The position numbers were made by a program, and so were the translations under genes. The notes below the pieces were generated by a model. It was given only the letters and a program-made list of their open reading frames with translations, had not been told where the DNA came from and ran no database searches. Below are positions 30,625 to 42,162 of a stretch of 64,000 nt of DNA, piece by piece; the first letter of the stretch is position 1, and each line of letters starts with the position of its first letter. The DNA comes from Fonsecaea monophora (Eukaryota > Ascomycota > Eurotiomycetes > Chaetothyriales > Herpotrichiellaceae). The DNA is taken from the NCBI RefSeq assembly GCF_001642475.1, contig NW_019173936.1:638531-702530 (forward strand). Reading direction: 5' to 3'.

Positions 30625-32688
30625 ATGGTGACCCATCCTGCCCATGTCGTGGTTTCCTCGAAGCGCACGTCCCTCGAGTCTGTCGGTGAATCCGAAACCT
30701 CCTTAGCCCGCCACTCCCGAGAACATGGCCACCGCGGGCGTCACGAGCACGACCTGGAGGCTCAGAACTCGGTTGTGGAAAACCACCCGCAACATATCCG
30801 CATCCGGGATAACACGGAACACCATCACCACGATGGAGAGGGCGCACCACATTCGCCGAACCTTCATCGCAGCGAGACCGGGGTCTCCAAATACTCGGTC
30901 AGGTCTCTGCGGAGAAGGGGTCGAGCAGAGACCAATGTTTTGTACGGCGCAGGCGAAATGGGCAGAACTACAGGATGGACTCCTGGGCAGGAGCCGGGCA
31001 TAGACACCAGCGACCCTGCTCCTCCGTACAGTCTGGGTGCCGCAACACCTGCCGATGCTGCGCAAATGGAGAGATTGAACCAACGGTGTGAGATTACGGT
31101 GGTGGATTTCAGCAACGAGGCGGTTTCTACGACAGATTTGGACAATGACAACATTGAAGAATTCCTTCAGAAAGGCGCTCCAGAATGGGCTGATGTCCGG
31201 TGGATCAATGTCAATGGGCTGTCTTGGGACGTGATTCGAGTACTGGGAAACCACAAGCATCTTCACCGGTTGGCTATTGAGGATTTGTTCAATACCAAAA
31301 ATCGCACAAAGGTCGACTGGTACAGTGACCATACCTACATGATCCTTCCCTTGCAGAAGCTCATCAACATCGAGGACAACGAACTCGACTACGATTCGGA
31401 AGTCGACGACAAGGAGGACTTGGAATCTGTCGATGCCGAGTCCGAATTTCGGACAAGGATCATCACAGAACGCCAGCGACGGCAACGGCAGCGGAAGCGG
31501 AAGGGCGCCATCCGGTCTTTGATTGAGGATCTGCAAAAGCCCCTGCGGAAGGAAAAGAAGAAAGAGACTCTTAGATCTCCAGATATCATAGGAGACGGAA
31601 TCCAGCCCTCGAACAGTTTTAGACACTCGAGCAAAGCGGAAACGCCATGGGCACCCAGGACTATTCGCACCATGCAACGCTACCATGCCGGCCCAAACCA
31701 AGACCGAATCGAGTACATGGAGCGCCACGCTGTCCTTGGACATAAGGGTATTGGGGTCTCCATGGAACAAGTCTCCATTTTTCTTTGCGCCGACAACACT
31801 GTCATCTCCTTCTTTGAGTACTCTGCGCACGATGTACAGACACCCATCATCCGCCGGTTACAGTCTCCTGGCACAATTCTCCGCCAGTGCTCTGATGCCA
31901 GTATGCTCTGTCAAGCCATCCTTGACGCGATTATCGACCTGGCTCTCCCCGTAACAACGGCATATCAAGACGCAATCGGAGATTTGGAGCTCGACGTTCT
32001 CACCGACCCGGACATTCATCAATCTTCCACCTTGTACATCTTGACCTCGGAAATTGCGATCCTCCGCAACGCCATTGCTCCGGTAGTTCAGCTCATCGGT
32101 GCGCTGAAGGATCACAAGACCAGTGCCCAGCCTACGATGATAACTCATTCGCGTATCGCCAGTCCGGCGGCTCTCGACCAACAAAACAACGACCCTATGA
32201 ACAAGGCTCCGCTTTATCATACCCAAAGCAATAACCTCCGCAAACACTCCAGCGCTCCCCTAATAGTGAGCAGCGTCGAGATTTCTCCGCTCACAGTCAC
32301 CTACCTGGGAGACGTAGAGGACCATGCTCTCCTTATCCAGGATAGCTACGACCAGATGCGCCGCAACGCTGACAATCTTGTCGACTTGATCTTCAACACC
32401 GTGTCGGCATATCAAAACGAATCTATGAAACAGCTCACCATTGTGACATGCTTTTTTCTTCCTCTGACGTTTTTGACTGGATATTTTGGACAGAACTTTG
32501 CGACTTTCCCGGGTGTGACGGAGCATAGCGACGCGTTCTTCTGGGTCATTGCCACGCCCGTGTCGGTGGTGGTGTTCTTGTTATTGATGAGGGACGTCAT
32601 GGTTCGCTGGCTGGGCCGGTGGGCGAACAAGGCGTTGATCGCCCGGGGCAGGAAAAGGCGGTTGGCACAGACCGGACAGCAGAGTTGA
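30625..32688 (+). CDS. CorA-type divalent metal ion channel
   Basis: A 687-residue single-exon gene. I chose ATG 30625 because the longer frame starts with TTG. A long hydrophilic head (to about residue 150, His/Arg-rich) precedes the CorA cytosolic domain (about 150-600), with a Lys/Arg-rich insert near 280-310 and a Ser/Ala-rich insert near 510-550. Two C-terminal TM helices follow at about 615-635 and 645-665. The signature between them reads TGYFGQNF where bacterial CorA has GMN, giving GQN. The family carries Mg2+, and some GxN-variant members carry Zn2+ or other ions. Location could be plasma membrane or vacuole. It is convergent with the kinase-like gene. Confidence 0.88.
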   Translation: MVTHPAHVVVSSKRTSLESVGESETSLARHSREHGHRGRHEHDLEAQNSVVENHPQHIRIRDNTEHHHHDGEGAPHSPNLHRSETGVSKYSVRSLRRRGRAETNVLYGAGEMGRTTGWTPGQEPGIDTSDPAPPYSLGAATPADAAQMERLNQRCEITVVDFSNEAVSTTDLDNDNIEEFLQKGAPEWADVRWINVNGLSWDVIRVLGNHKHLHRLAIEDLFNTKNRTKVDWYSDHTYMILPLQKLINIEDNELDYDSEVDDKEDLESVDAESEFRTRIITERQRRQRQRKRKGAIRSLIEDLQKPLRKEKKKETLRSPDIIGDGIQPSNSFRHSSKAETPWAPRTIRTMQRYHAGPNQDRIEYMERHAVLGHKGIGVSMEQVSIFLCADNTVISFFEYSAHDVQTPIIRRLQSPGTILRQCSDASMLCQAILDAIIDLALPVTTAYQDAIGDLELDVLTDPDIHQSSTLYILTSEIAILRNAIAPVVQLIGALKDHKTSAQPTMITHSRIASPAALDQQNNDPMNKAPLYHTQSNNLRKHSSAPLIVSSVEISPLTVTYLGDVEDHALLIQDSYDQMRRNADNLVDLIFNTVSAYQNESMKQLTIVTCFFLPLTFLTGYFGQNFATFPGVTEHSDAFFWVIATPVSVVVFLLLMRDVMVRWLGRWANKALIARGRKRRLAQTGQQS

Positions 32689-33210
32689 ACCGTCTTTCTC
32701 GGTTGCGGGTAAGGGCATTGATTTCATTGGGATGGAGCAATTTACTAGCAGTGTTGTACAGTACAAGCTCGACATCTTTCTGTTTCTTTTGAGCGTGAGG
32801 GATCGAGCGAGCGAGCGTTGTTGGAAATAAACCTTGTACATTTTTGGCTATAATGGAACCAAATCTGGATCGAAATAAAACTTCGACTTGAACATGGGCC
32901 CCTTCACTTAAGAGGATGCCTAATCAGGCTTAGCTTGACATCAGCTCCGGTGCGCTTAGATACACCTAGACTACGCCTAGGTAACCAAGAAGAACGAGCG
33001 CCTTAAAAAAATGGTCTCTCATGCGAGCCGGGAGCGGGGGTCTAGCATTACGCACAGACAAGTCGAAAACTGGCTCACTCGTTGTAGAATCTCGTATTGC
33101 TTCAAAGCAGGAGGGGAAAGAGAAGGGAGGAGGAAGATAGAAGATGACAGGATGAGGAAGAGGAAGAAAATAGGGCGCAAGAAGCTAGAAGATACTCATG
33201 CACCATCAAC
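32689..33210. other. Convergent 3' flank region
   Basis: Between the CorA-like and kinase-like stops. It contains a short inverted-looking CTAGACTACGCCTAG patch near 32970 and a purine-rich stretch near 33110-33180. No gene is seen. Confidence 0.4.
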
Positions 33211-34183
33211 TCAGAAGTCACAGACAGCAGAACATGGTTCAACGGTTGGGGGTTGCCAGCAAGTCGGTTGCGGCGGGGCCCAGAGATGTTTGATATACTC
33301 TGATTCAGCGAAGAGCCTTTCCAGAGACTCTTCGTCTGAAGAAGACAAGTTCGAAACGCTGAGACTTTTGTTGACAGGAATCTGGGAAAGTAGAGCTAGT
33401 CCAGTTTCCAGGCCCTGCGCTTCGTCTCGCTGGTTCTCTTGTATTTTCTCCAGGGAGAATCGAATGTGCGGATGTGTGATTGACGCGCTCAAATCGACGA
33501 GGTAGGCTTTAGACTCTAGGCTCTGAACCAAGATATTCGATGCGCGGAGGTCCCCGTGGGCGACTTGGGCACCATGCAAGGCCTTGAGCTTCGCGCGTAT
33601 TTGATCCGCAATATCTCGACTTGGTCGGATCCGCCAGAGTGGGTGCCCATCGATCCACTCAAACAGAATACCTGGGATGTCTTGGTCGGCCGCTGAAGGA
33701 GGTCTGTTCCACGTGAAGGGATGGATTTCAAACTTCCGAGATAAATGGATTTCTGCTCTCGCTGGGATCTTTACCCAACCGTAGCAGAATGGAGTGATCT
33801 GGCCGTTGAGGCCTTGTTGGATCAGCGAGCCGTTTGCGCGGCATTCGATGAAGAAAGGGTCGAGGAGGTATCTTCGCTTCATTCCCCGGAGTCGGGACAC
33901 ATTCAGCTCTGGATGGTCGAACTTGAACTGTATGCGAGATTTAGTAGGGTTAAAAGAGGGAGTCTCAATGGCATCAACTTACCATCTTCAAGGCATATTG
34001 CTTGTCAGCAATACGTACTCCAAACACGTGGCCGGCGCCTCCTCCGCCCGCGTAGCTCAAGAAGCGGATTTTCTTGTCCGTCTGGTTGAAGCGCTCGAGA
34101 AGGAGAGACTCAAAGTTGTGGGGATTTGACGAAGACTGCGGTTGAGGGTCTTTATCTGGGCATGGGGAGTTGCCTGTTTCCAT
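33211..34183 (-). CDS. Small protein kinase-like protein
   Basis: Two exons (34183-33983 and 33927-33211) encode 305 residues. The N-lobe has a glycine-rich loop (GGGGAGHVFGV, about 46-56) and a Val/Ala-Lys strand in QYALKM. The C-lobe has the catalytic loop as HGDLRASNIL (about 192-201) and then VDLSAS where DFG is expected. The HGD form resembles aminoglycoside phosphotransferase and fungal kinase-like families. With DLS in place of DFG, Mg-coordinating Asp remains. The protein is short (no activation segment expansion). Substrate is unknown, and activity is plausible but unproven. Confidence 0.75.
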
Positions 34184-34377
34184 GGGATTTGGGCAATAAA
34201 TAATCTGGCTACAGTCTGGCGGAGATTAGGAGACGCGTTGGGATGAGGGATACCGATGGCTGTTACACAGTGTAGAAGTGAGGGCGGTGAACGGACCAAC
34301 ACGTGACCACATGACCAACTCTCAGGATGCTTGGGGGAAGAACGACATAATAATCTGATTCAATACTTTCATTTTCT

Positions 34378-35208
34378 CTATGGCCACCCCCCGTTCACCT
34401 TGAGAATCTGACCGGTAATGTAACTGGACTGATCACTGAGCAAAAAGACAATGGCGTCGGCCAGTTCCTCGGGCTCACCGAACCTCTTCAGGGGAATCAG
34501 CGGATACACCTCCCTGCTCATGTCGCCTCGCTCTGCGTCGTCGAATTGCGCCTGAGAGAGCGGCGTCCGTACGCCACCAGGCGCTACGAGGTTGACGCGC
34601 ACACCGTGGGGCGCGAAATCCAATGCCCAGGTCCGCGTCAGGCCCAGCACCGCGTGCTTGCTGGCCACGTAGGCACCCAGGGTTTGGAAGCCGTAGTAGG
34701 AGGCGCTGCTTCCGATGTTGACGACCGAACAGGCGCCGCTGTGGCCCGGCACCCATTTCCACGGGTAGGCAGACTTCTCTCCATTCTTTGGCTTCTTGGC
34801 CAGAATGTAGCGCAGGAGCTCGGTGCCGACGTTCCAAGTGCCCGTGAGATTGACGTCGATGGTTTTGTGAAAGGTCTCGTCGTTCTCGACGATCCCGCCG
34901 CTCGACGGACAGATCCCTGCCGAGTTGACCAGGCCGTCAATCTGTGGCGTGCGCGACAGAATGGTCTGAAACGTCTGGCTGACTGAGGGGCGGGAGGAGA
35001 CGTCAACCGATGGATACGAGAACACCTTGGCTCCGGAAGCGGTGTTTCGCTTCGCTGTCGCGTCGATTGACTCGGGGAACGACGCTGCGCTGTCGAGGAG
35101 GTGCACTGTCGCCGAGCGGGCCAGGAGTTTGTGTACCGTGGCCAACCCAATGCCCGATGCGGCGCCGGTGACGATGTAGGCTCTGTTGGCGAGAGATGTT
35201 GACGCCAT
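34378..35208 (-). CDS. Classical short-chain dehydrogenase (accessory cluster, copy 1)
   Basis: A single exon encoding 276 residues. The cofactor motif TGAASGIG sits at 14-21, NSAG at about 95, and the Ser167-Tyr180-Lys184 triad in GSSAS and YVASK. The end, ITGQILKVNGGWP, is typical of classical SDRs. A VNLVAPGGVRTPL block follows the active site. The likely reaction is NAD(P)-dependent alcohol/ketone interconversion. It is clearly related to the SDR at 42972-43781: the two share TASKHAVLGLTR-like, VRVNxVAPGG and SYITGQ blocks. A perfect 8 bp inverted repeat lies 143-168 bp upstream. Confidence 0.88.
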   Translation of the reverse strand: MASTSLANRAYIVTGAASGIGLATVHKLLARSATVHLLDSAASFPESIDATAKRNTASGAKVFSYPSVDVSSRPSVSQTFQTILSRTPQIDGLVNSAGICPSSGGIVENDETFHKTIDVNLTGTWNVGTELLRYILAKKPKNGEKSAYPWKWVPGHSGACSVVNIGSSASYYGFQTLGAYVASKHAVLGLTRTWALDFAPHGVRVNLVAPGGVRTPLSQAQFDDAERGDMSREVYPLIPLKRFGEPEELADAIVFLLSDQSSYITGQILKVNGGWP

Positions 35209-36560
35209 TTGGGAAGTCGTATAGCAGGATTTCTAAACAATAGGATCGAGAACAAAACCTACGAACTCAAAATAATTGTGAAGTGAAATAGTCAAATGGG
35301 ATTTTTGTGAGTTGCTGGATATCTGGTGTAGAAATCAAAACATCTCTCAACTCTAGTCAAACTCCACAGACTAGAGAGACTGTTGTTGTCAAGACAAGGT
35401 ATTGTACAAATGAGAAATAAAGGATGGACCAAGTCGGGGTTGACACAGGATGTATCCGCGACGACGGCTCTTGCGTGGGAAGATCCCGATTGACCTAGTC
35501 ATACCTCATACAGAGGATATGAATGACAAAGGAGAATATTGGAAGTCCTGGGGGAGATCAGACCTGATCATCACCTCCTCTACGATGGGCTGGTACCGTA
35601 AGAACCACGTTTCAAACCTGCGAGTAAATCGACAGGTAACAAAAAAAGCCGAGACCCAGATTAGATGTGGGCCTTCATTGACATATACATTGTCATCGCC
35701 GTGACTGCCAGAAAGTCCAGAGCCCCTGTGGATTCTCTTCCACCAGGGAAGGGGTTTCGACCTTGTATGTGTCAGCACTTTCGTTTGTCATCGGTTTAAA
35801 ACCTACTTGACTTGGCCCCACAGAAACCTTGCCCAATCACGCTTAATCTCAGCAAGGTACGTGACTAACTTGTTTTGGGATATCAGTCTATCGTACTGGT
35901 CTCTGAATCCTGGAGTGGAGAAAGACATTTCTTCACCCCTGGGACGGTGGCACGGTGGGTGGATGCTGTGTATTTGATGTTGATGTTCCGCAGCCAGAAG
36001 TGTCATTGTTCGTGTAAGTCAAGTACCTCGTACTAATTGTCCATAAAGGAAAATTACGCAACAAAATACAACCATGAATGGCGTGATCCACATGCCTATG
36101 ACAATGTAAATGCGTTACTGCAAATCGCGGATATCAATATTCTGGAAAAGCCAGCAGGGTATGTTTCTTGCCACCGTCATCGTTGCCGCCGTTCAATCCA
36201 TTAGTTTTCGTTGCAACTTTGCAGGTATCCCCGTAGAAGTTGAATTGTGTTGTGACTAAGTTTACAAGGACATGGAAAGACTCCCTAAATGCCCACTTTG
36301 AATAGGTACAGGGTCAGATACTGGGCCTATACTCCCAAGAGAAGTGAAATAATCGTCCTATGGAGGCGGTTCTGGTCCATGGCACGGACTGTTTTGCGAC
36401 ATCAGAGCCTCGTTCTGTCGCTACTTATTGCGTACCTAATCGAGTTCTTTCTGTGCAAAACCCATCTTCCCTGCCGCTCAGTGCGTTAAGACGCACTCCT
36501 ACTCCGAGTTTGTTGGTTCAACAATCTTTTCTAGAACTGCCCGGTAGTGTTCTGCCCCTG
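35209..36560. other. Intergenic region between the SDR and the bZIP regulator
   Basis: About 1.35 kb with no convincing open frame. It is AT-richer than its neighbours. It contains the SDR promoter and the 3' flank of the regulator gene. Confidence 0.45.
35351..35376. promoter_or_regulatory. Inverted repeat upstream of the first SDR
   Basis: CTCTAGTC at 35351-35358 and its exact complement GACTAGAG at 35369-35376 are separated by 10 bp. The site lies 143-168 bp upstream of the SDR start. Such spaced palindromes are typical of dimeric activators. Its half site GACTAG recurs in the regulator and transporter promoters. Confidence 0.4.
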
Positions 36561-38951
36561 CTATACCGACTTCTCCAGTGCCTTTTGGTATATCTGCATC
36601 GTCTGCTCCGTCATTTCGATTGGCCCATCAGGCGGGGCTGTGGGAATGCGGCACGAGCGACCTTGGGCCACGACATTCTCGTACCCGTCAAACTTGAGCT
36701 CGGGGTACTTGTCGAAGAGGGTGCGGTCGAACCGCCACGATCGACTCGCGTAGAGACGGATGTCGTGTGAGAGTTTGAGGACCGACGCCGGGGTCGTGAA
36801 GATATCGACGAGGTTGAACGGTTTGCCACCACCCGAATGCGAAGCTGAGGTCGATGATGAGGAGGCGGCGGCATGGTCGTAATCGTCTTCCTTCCCGGAG
36901 ACACCCCCGGCTGGTGGCGAGCCAGCGTGCTCGCTCAGCGCAAACTCGGCATATATACCACACGGATCCTCGACATTGAGCATGCCCTCATCGGCCGACT
37001 GGTTAGCATAGTCTGCCGTGGCAGGCGCCGAACTGGGCGACCGGCCTGACTTGCTGCGGCGGCTGTTGTTGTTTTGGTTTTCAAAGGCCACGTCGATGGC
37101 GCGGAAGATGTTCCATATTCCAAAGTAAGCCCGGCCGCGTGGAGCCTGGGGCAGGATCTGAGCGAGGTCCGGCACCTCGATCACGTACGAGTTCATCATG
37201 TCGCACAGCAGTCTGTCCAGGACCACCGATTGGTTGTAGTACATGATGATCTTATCTCGCAGCTCCGAATACGGGACCCAGTCGATCACGGCCGAATGCG
37301 GGACAGAAAGTTGTAGCTCGGTTGGTTTGTAGTTTGCCCCGAGCAGGTTATACATGTCGTACGAGGGACAGATGCGCCACAGCAGGATCGGTCCAATGAT
37401 TTGAGGCACTTGAGACTTGAACCACACCGAGTAGGACGACGGCCAGGCATTTTGGACAAACAGAGACATGATAGTCGAGCACGAGCGGATCAGCCTGGGA
37501 AGATGGATATTAGTCTTGACTCTGGAAGCAACACTGCGCTTGCACTTCTCAAAGAGAGGGAAGAGGGAAAGGGAGAGGAGAAAAGAGGAAAAATCGAGAA
37601 GTCTCTTACTTTTCCCTGCTTGATCCATCTGGGGCAGCATCAATCCGGCAGCGGACTTGGAGCTCTAGAGTCTCCATATGTCTCGCAAACGCAGAGGAAG
37701 GATTGTTTGGGGATAAATCCCCGCCAAACCACGGTGGGAAGTGGCCAGCAGGAAGGCTGAGGTTGGTCTGCCCAGGAACACTTTGGAGGAGCGGATCAGG
37801 ACCATGCTGCTGATGCTGGTGCTGATGCTCCTGGTGCTGTCCTGCTTGCTGCAGCGATGCTCTCTGATGGACGGTGAGGTCTGGGTGACCCGGTGCAGCG
37901 GTATGGGTATGCAATGTCTGGCCGGCAACCTGCTGAGCAGTGTCAAAACTTGCCGTGGCACTGGCGCCAACAGCGGCAGGAGATGTCATCCTTGTCGCTG
38001 CGCGTGGTGAGGCAAAGGTCGTGCCATAGACTTGGAATCCCATAGGTCCCATGGGTTGTGAGTAGAATTCAAGGCTGTTAGGGTCACCAAAACCCCACTC
38101 GGGGCTTGCCGCCTGCACTGTTGCATTGGGAAGACTTCCGTTATGATTGACAAAGTGATGAGAAGGGTGTTGTTCCCCTTGGTGTGTCCCGGTTTCGGGC
38201 TGCAGGTCATCTGCCGAGCTTGGAGAAGGGTTCAATACTGGAACGTTGTCGTTTGACGTTTCGTCTGGTGGGCGAGTTTCATGCCCTGTGTCTGTTCTCT
38301 GGGAAGCTTCAGACCGAGATAAACGCTCGTTGTCATGCTCTGTGTGGTGGGGTTGCAGGTTCAGCTCGGTTAATTCTGGATACTCTGCATACTCGTCCGA
38401 GAGGTTGCCAGGGTTCAAGCCTCCGGGACTGGAGCTTTCTTCTTCGTAGGCTAGATTACTCAATGGCGACGACATGGGATTGGTGTCTTGGAGCCCTGGA
38501 GTAGAGCCCGAGTCTTCCAGCCCCTTGACGTGAAGGATCTTGCCAACCTCGGTGCCCACGGCGTGCAGCGAACATGACAGCTTCAAAATCTGCGCCCGCA
38601 TCTTCAACGTGGCCGTTCGCAGATCTGCGAGCTCCTTTGACAGGGCCTTGTTCCGTGCGCTTTCCGTCTGAGTGCTCGCCTTGGATGCTTTCTCGAGGCT
38701 CTTGATGTACAGAGACTTGCGCTCCCGAAAGTGGCGTTGGGACAGACGATTCCGAATTCTCCTGCAGATGGTAAAAAAAATAATAATTCGGGTCAGTACA
38801 TGTCGTGACCGCTGAAATGGTGACCAAGAATTAATTGACTGGTTGAAAGGGCTGTCCACCTTTTGGAGGCTTCATCCATGTCATCCCATCCCTCGAATGT
38901 CGCCGCCGCTTCCACCTCCACTGGTTGGTTTTCTTTTCTTCGCCTCGGCAT
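36561..38951 (-). CDS. bZIP-type transcription regulator with DUF3425-like C-terminus
   Basis: Three exons (38951-38860, 38761-37610, 37494-36561) give 725 residues. A basic region sits at about 28-50 (KRRIRNRLSQRHFRERK, split by intron 1 exactly after the first arginine), followed by a short coiled-coil of Lys/Leu-rich helix (to about 95). The middle is Gln/His/Pro-rich and disordered (100-410). The C-terminal part (about 415-725) has a WPSSYSVW start and the LRDKIIMYYNQSVVLDRLLCDMMN block and RFDRTLFDKYPELKFDGYENVVAQG, as in DUF3425 fungal regulators. It likely controls the adjoining cluster. Its own promoter has a GACTAGTC palindrome. Confidence 0.85.
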
Positions 38952-39531
38952 CTTTTCGTTAGACGATGGCTTACGTGCTTGGAATGCAGAGACAAATCGT
39001 GATATAGATATATACGAGCTTCGAGTAAAGAAGAGAATCGGTAAAGTCAAGCAAGACGAGGGGGGCAAGATGGTGTGGAAGCGAGGAAGCAATCAAACAA
39101 ACAGAGAATCGGCCAGAAAAAAAGGTCCCCACGATGTTTCTTCGGCAGAATCTGGGGACCCCGTGGATCAACAATCAATTTCTGGTTCCGGCGTCCGACT
39201 AGTCTTCCCTCGGTTTACCCCTCAAGTGGCCGAGTTGCTCGATCTGCCAATCACCCGGATTGGGCGTTCCTGGGCGCGAGAATCGTGTCAGAAATGGGTC
39301 TTGACACGATTCAAGCAAGTGCTAAACCTAATTGGGGATCAAGAGGATCAAGAGCTGCTATCTTGGCCCTCTGATGACCTCCCTCCCATTTTACAAGCCA
39401 GGTCTAGCCACGGATCAGCCTAAGAGACCTGGATTCTCGTTGAGCAAACTCCCTCCCCATGGTACCCTCAAATATGCTAAGATTGTGCCACCCATTCCAG
39501 TATCCAAGGCAACTCTCCAGCTCCTTGAATC
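38952..39531. other. Regulator promoter and transporter 3' flank
   Basis: 580 bp with no gene supported. Frames here are unspecific. It contains the GACTAGTC palindrome at 39197-39204. Confidence 0.45.
39197..39204. promoter_or_regulatory. GACTAGTC palindrome upstream of the bZIP regulator
   Basis: An 8 bp palindrome located 246 bp upstream of the regulator start. The same octamer occurs at 42155-42162 in the next promoter. About one copy would be expected by chance in a window this size. Confidence 0.3.
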
Positions 39532-41989
39532 CTACTCAGATGGGCGCACACTTTCCTCTTCATGTGATGCGACGTGATGCGTCTTCACATCTTCCCCGAT
39601 ATCCTTCTTTTCCACGTTGACCCTCAACTCGGGCCCGACCCCCCCTCGGCCATAAATCTGCTTAGGTGTGTGACCTGTCATATAGCGGTCGTAGTCCTTC
39701 ATATACAGCGCCGCGAGAACGGCCACGCCACCGACAGCCAGGGCGGCGTAGTAGACGTAGGCAAATGCGTCGGCATAAGCATCCTCGGCAGCACGAGCGA
39801 CAGCAACTTGTATCTCTGTGGTGATTCCCGGGACGCTGGCCAGTGCTTCGGCGGACTGAGTCTGGATCGCCTGAAAGAGTTGCACGAGCGAGGACTGGGG
39901 GAGACCGGCCTGAAGAGCGGCGCGAGTCACATATGCACCGACCTTGGCGGTGGCTTTGGAATTGAGGATCGCCACGAAGACGGCCGTGAAGACGGCGCCT
40001 GAAATCGACCGTAGACCGGAGAGCACAGCTGAGCACAAGAATTTTGTCAGGCTAATGGAGACGAGGAACAAGCATCGCGGTTAGACAAACATACCATAGA
40101 CCATGCCAACATCTGCGTCCTGAGCATCAAGCTGGACCATGATTGTCGTACCTGTTTCCAGCCATCCTATCGGGAATGCGGTGAGAAATGCGAACGCAAT
40201 AGCCTGGCTCTTCTGAGAGCGGTTGACCTGAGAAAGGGCGGCGGTAAAGGCGAGGCTGAATATGAGAAGTACCAAGACCTGGCGGCGCAGATGCTTAATG
40301 ACGGACACCAAGGGAAATAGAATCATAATTCCACCCCAGATTCCCCATCCTATTGCTGTCTATGTGAAGGTCAGCTTGAAAGAACGATTCCCGGAGATCA
40401 AAACAAAGAGATGGAAAGGGTGGTATGCGGCGGTCGTACACTCATCCAAGCCGAAGTCTGCCAGTCTCGATTCTCAGAGCCATAGACCAGGACGACCTCT
40501 GTAAAATAGACCCGAAAAGTCTTGAGGTTAGCCAGTGACCTTGCTCTTATTTGCCAGTGTGATTGCAGAGATGTTGTCCACTTACGTTGAGGCCAAATGA
40601 CATTCAGGGCGATGTACATGGCTCCCGCGGCCATGGAGACAATGTTCAGACAAACGTAGCCTCGTATATCTTTGAACAGGGTCATGTCGACAATCGGGTT
40701 GGGGCTCGGTGTATATACCTCGTATATGACGAAAATGATGAGTGTGACCCCTCCAGTAATTAGTAGGCCGAGGATGCGCCCTGATGTCCACGGCTGAGGG
40801 TTGCCGCCCCAGGAAACTCCGAGGATGAATAGAGTGAGGCCCGCAACGAGCAGAAAGAGACCAAAATGGTCCATGCGCTTGAATTCTCGCCGTCGAGAGC
40901 GATGACCACCGTGGAGTTGATCAAAGGTCGGGGGGTGGTAGACCAGGATCTGGATAATCCAACCGGAGCCTGTGCGAGAGGAGGTCAGAAGATCGTATTC
41001 GCCTGGCATCTTCAAGAGCAGCCTGCGATCGAGAGGCGTGGGAGTAGAAGACGATCAGCCACTCGATCTATGCTGCACTGGCCTCTGAATCCTTTCCACT
41101 CACCAACCAAGATAAGGTAAATATAGTAGATCCACCGCCAGCTTCTTGTCTCGACAAGCGCACGAGCGATATAAGCTGCCAATCCGGTGGATATGACCAT
41201 GGGGATCAGCATCATGAACACGGCCAGAAACTTATATCGGTGAGGTAACAGCTCTATCGATGAGTCGGTCAGCAAATCTTTCAACAGAGCCAAGGCCGCA
41301 AATGGGTTGATATTATTTACCTCCAGTAAAGAGGCTCTGCGAAGAATGAACCCCAGATGCGAGACCAATGATAACCTGTAGATATAAAGACATGTCAGAG
41401 CAAATAATGTTACAACAGGGAAGAAGAGAGACACACGTTCGCCCCGATCAGGGTGTTCATATTCTTTGCCGTGCAGGCCACGATCCCTCCGATTATCGCG
41501 AGTGCTCCAGCACCGAGCACAAAATTACGTCTTCCAAACTTATCCGAAACACGTCCTGTGATCAACAAACTGATGGCGTTGCATAATGTCCATACGATGG
41601 AAAAGAGGCTCATGTCATTGCTCGGGCCTGTGGCTTTGTGTCAGACTCCAGATCCAGAGAAGGGTCAAACGGGGAATGAGCAAGGCAGTTCACGCACCGA
41701 TGTCTAGATTGATGAATGTCAGGACCGACGCTGGAACGGCAAAGCCAAAATACGACGAGACCACGGTCAGAGACATTGAGACCATGGTGCCGACCAAGGG
41801 AATGCTGGTGAAGTATTCTCGTGGCAACTCCTCCACCTCCTTGGCTAGGAGGTTTGCGATCCTGATGTCCTCCTGATATTCCTCATCATGTCGATCGCGA
41901 GGTTTGGCAAGATGGAGAGCATGGTGGTGGTGGTGTTGACCATCGTCAGGATGATGATGTACCTCAGATTCGCTGATTGTATCAGCCAT
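39532..41989 (-). CDS. TRI12-type MFS transporter (14 TM)
   Basis: Eight exons (41989-41698, 41627-41437, 41375-41321, 41253-41104, 40969-40586, 40498-40440, 40359-40095, 40028-39532) give 630 residues. A His/Asp-rich cytosolic head of about 45 residues precedes the membrane region. Family features include the GRVSDKFGRRNFVLGAG loop (motif A), a VGSGWII transition, a long SRRREFKRMDHFGLFLLVAGL cytosolic linker, and a late AVLSGLRSISGAVFTAV helix. TRI12-like proteins are a broad DHA2-like group; the name does not imply toxin export. In this context it probably imports or exports the cluster's substrate or product. It is divergent from the second SDR gene. Confidence 0.88.
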
Positions 41990-42154
41990 GACGGGACCAA
42001 AAAGTCAGTGGGCTCAAGTTGTATACAGCGTAAAATGGGTGAATTATTGTTCGATAGTCTCTCCATCCCTAGCCCAGCAGGCAAATATATCTATCCATAT
42101 GTCGTACAAGACTCTACCCAATATTCTGGCCCAACTATCGACGAGTCGAGTCCT

Positions 42155-42162
42155 GACTAGTC
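42155..42162. promoter_or_regulatory. GACTAGTC palindrome upstream of the TRI12-type transporter
   Basis: The same octamer as in the regulator promoter, located 166 bp upstream of the transporter start and shared with the divergent SDR. Function is inferred only from repetition. Confidence 0.3.

Noticed and set aside
30703..31830. Long minus-strand frame (375 codons) inside the CorA gene
   Set aside because: It is antisense to a well-supported gene and has no domain features; coding bias of the real strand explains it.
39532..41989. Reading the TRI12-type carrier as a sign of trichothecene production
   Set aside because: The family is broad, and no trichothecene biosynthetic genes are present.
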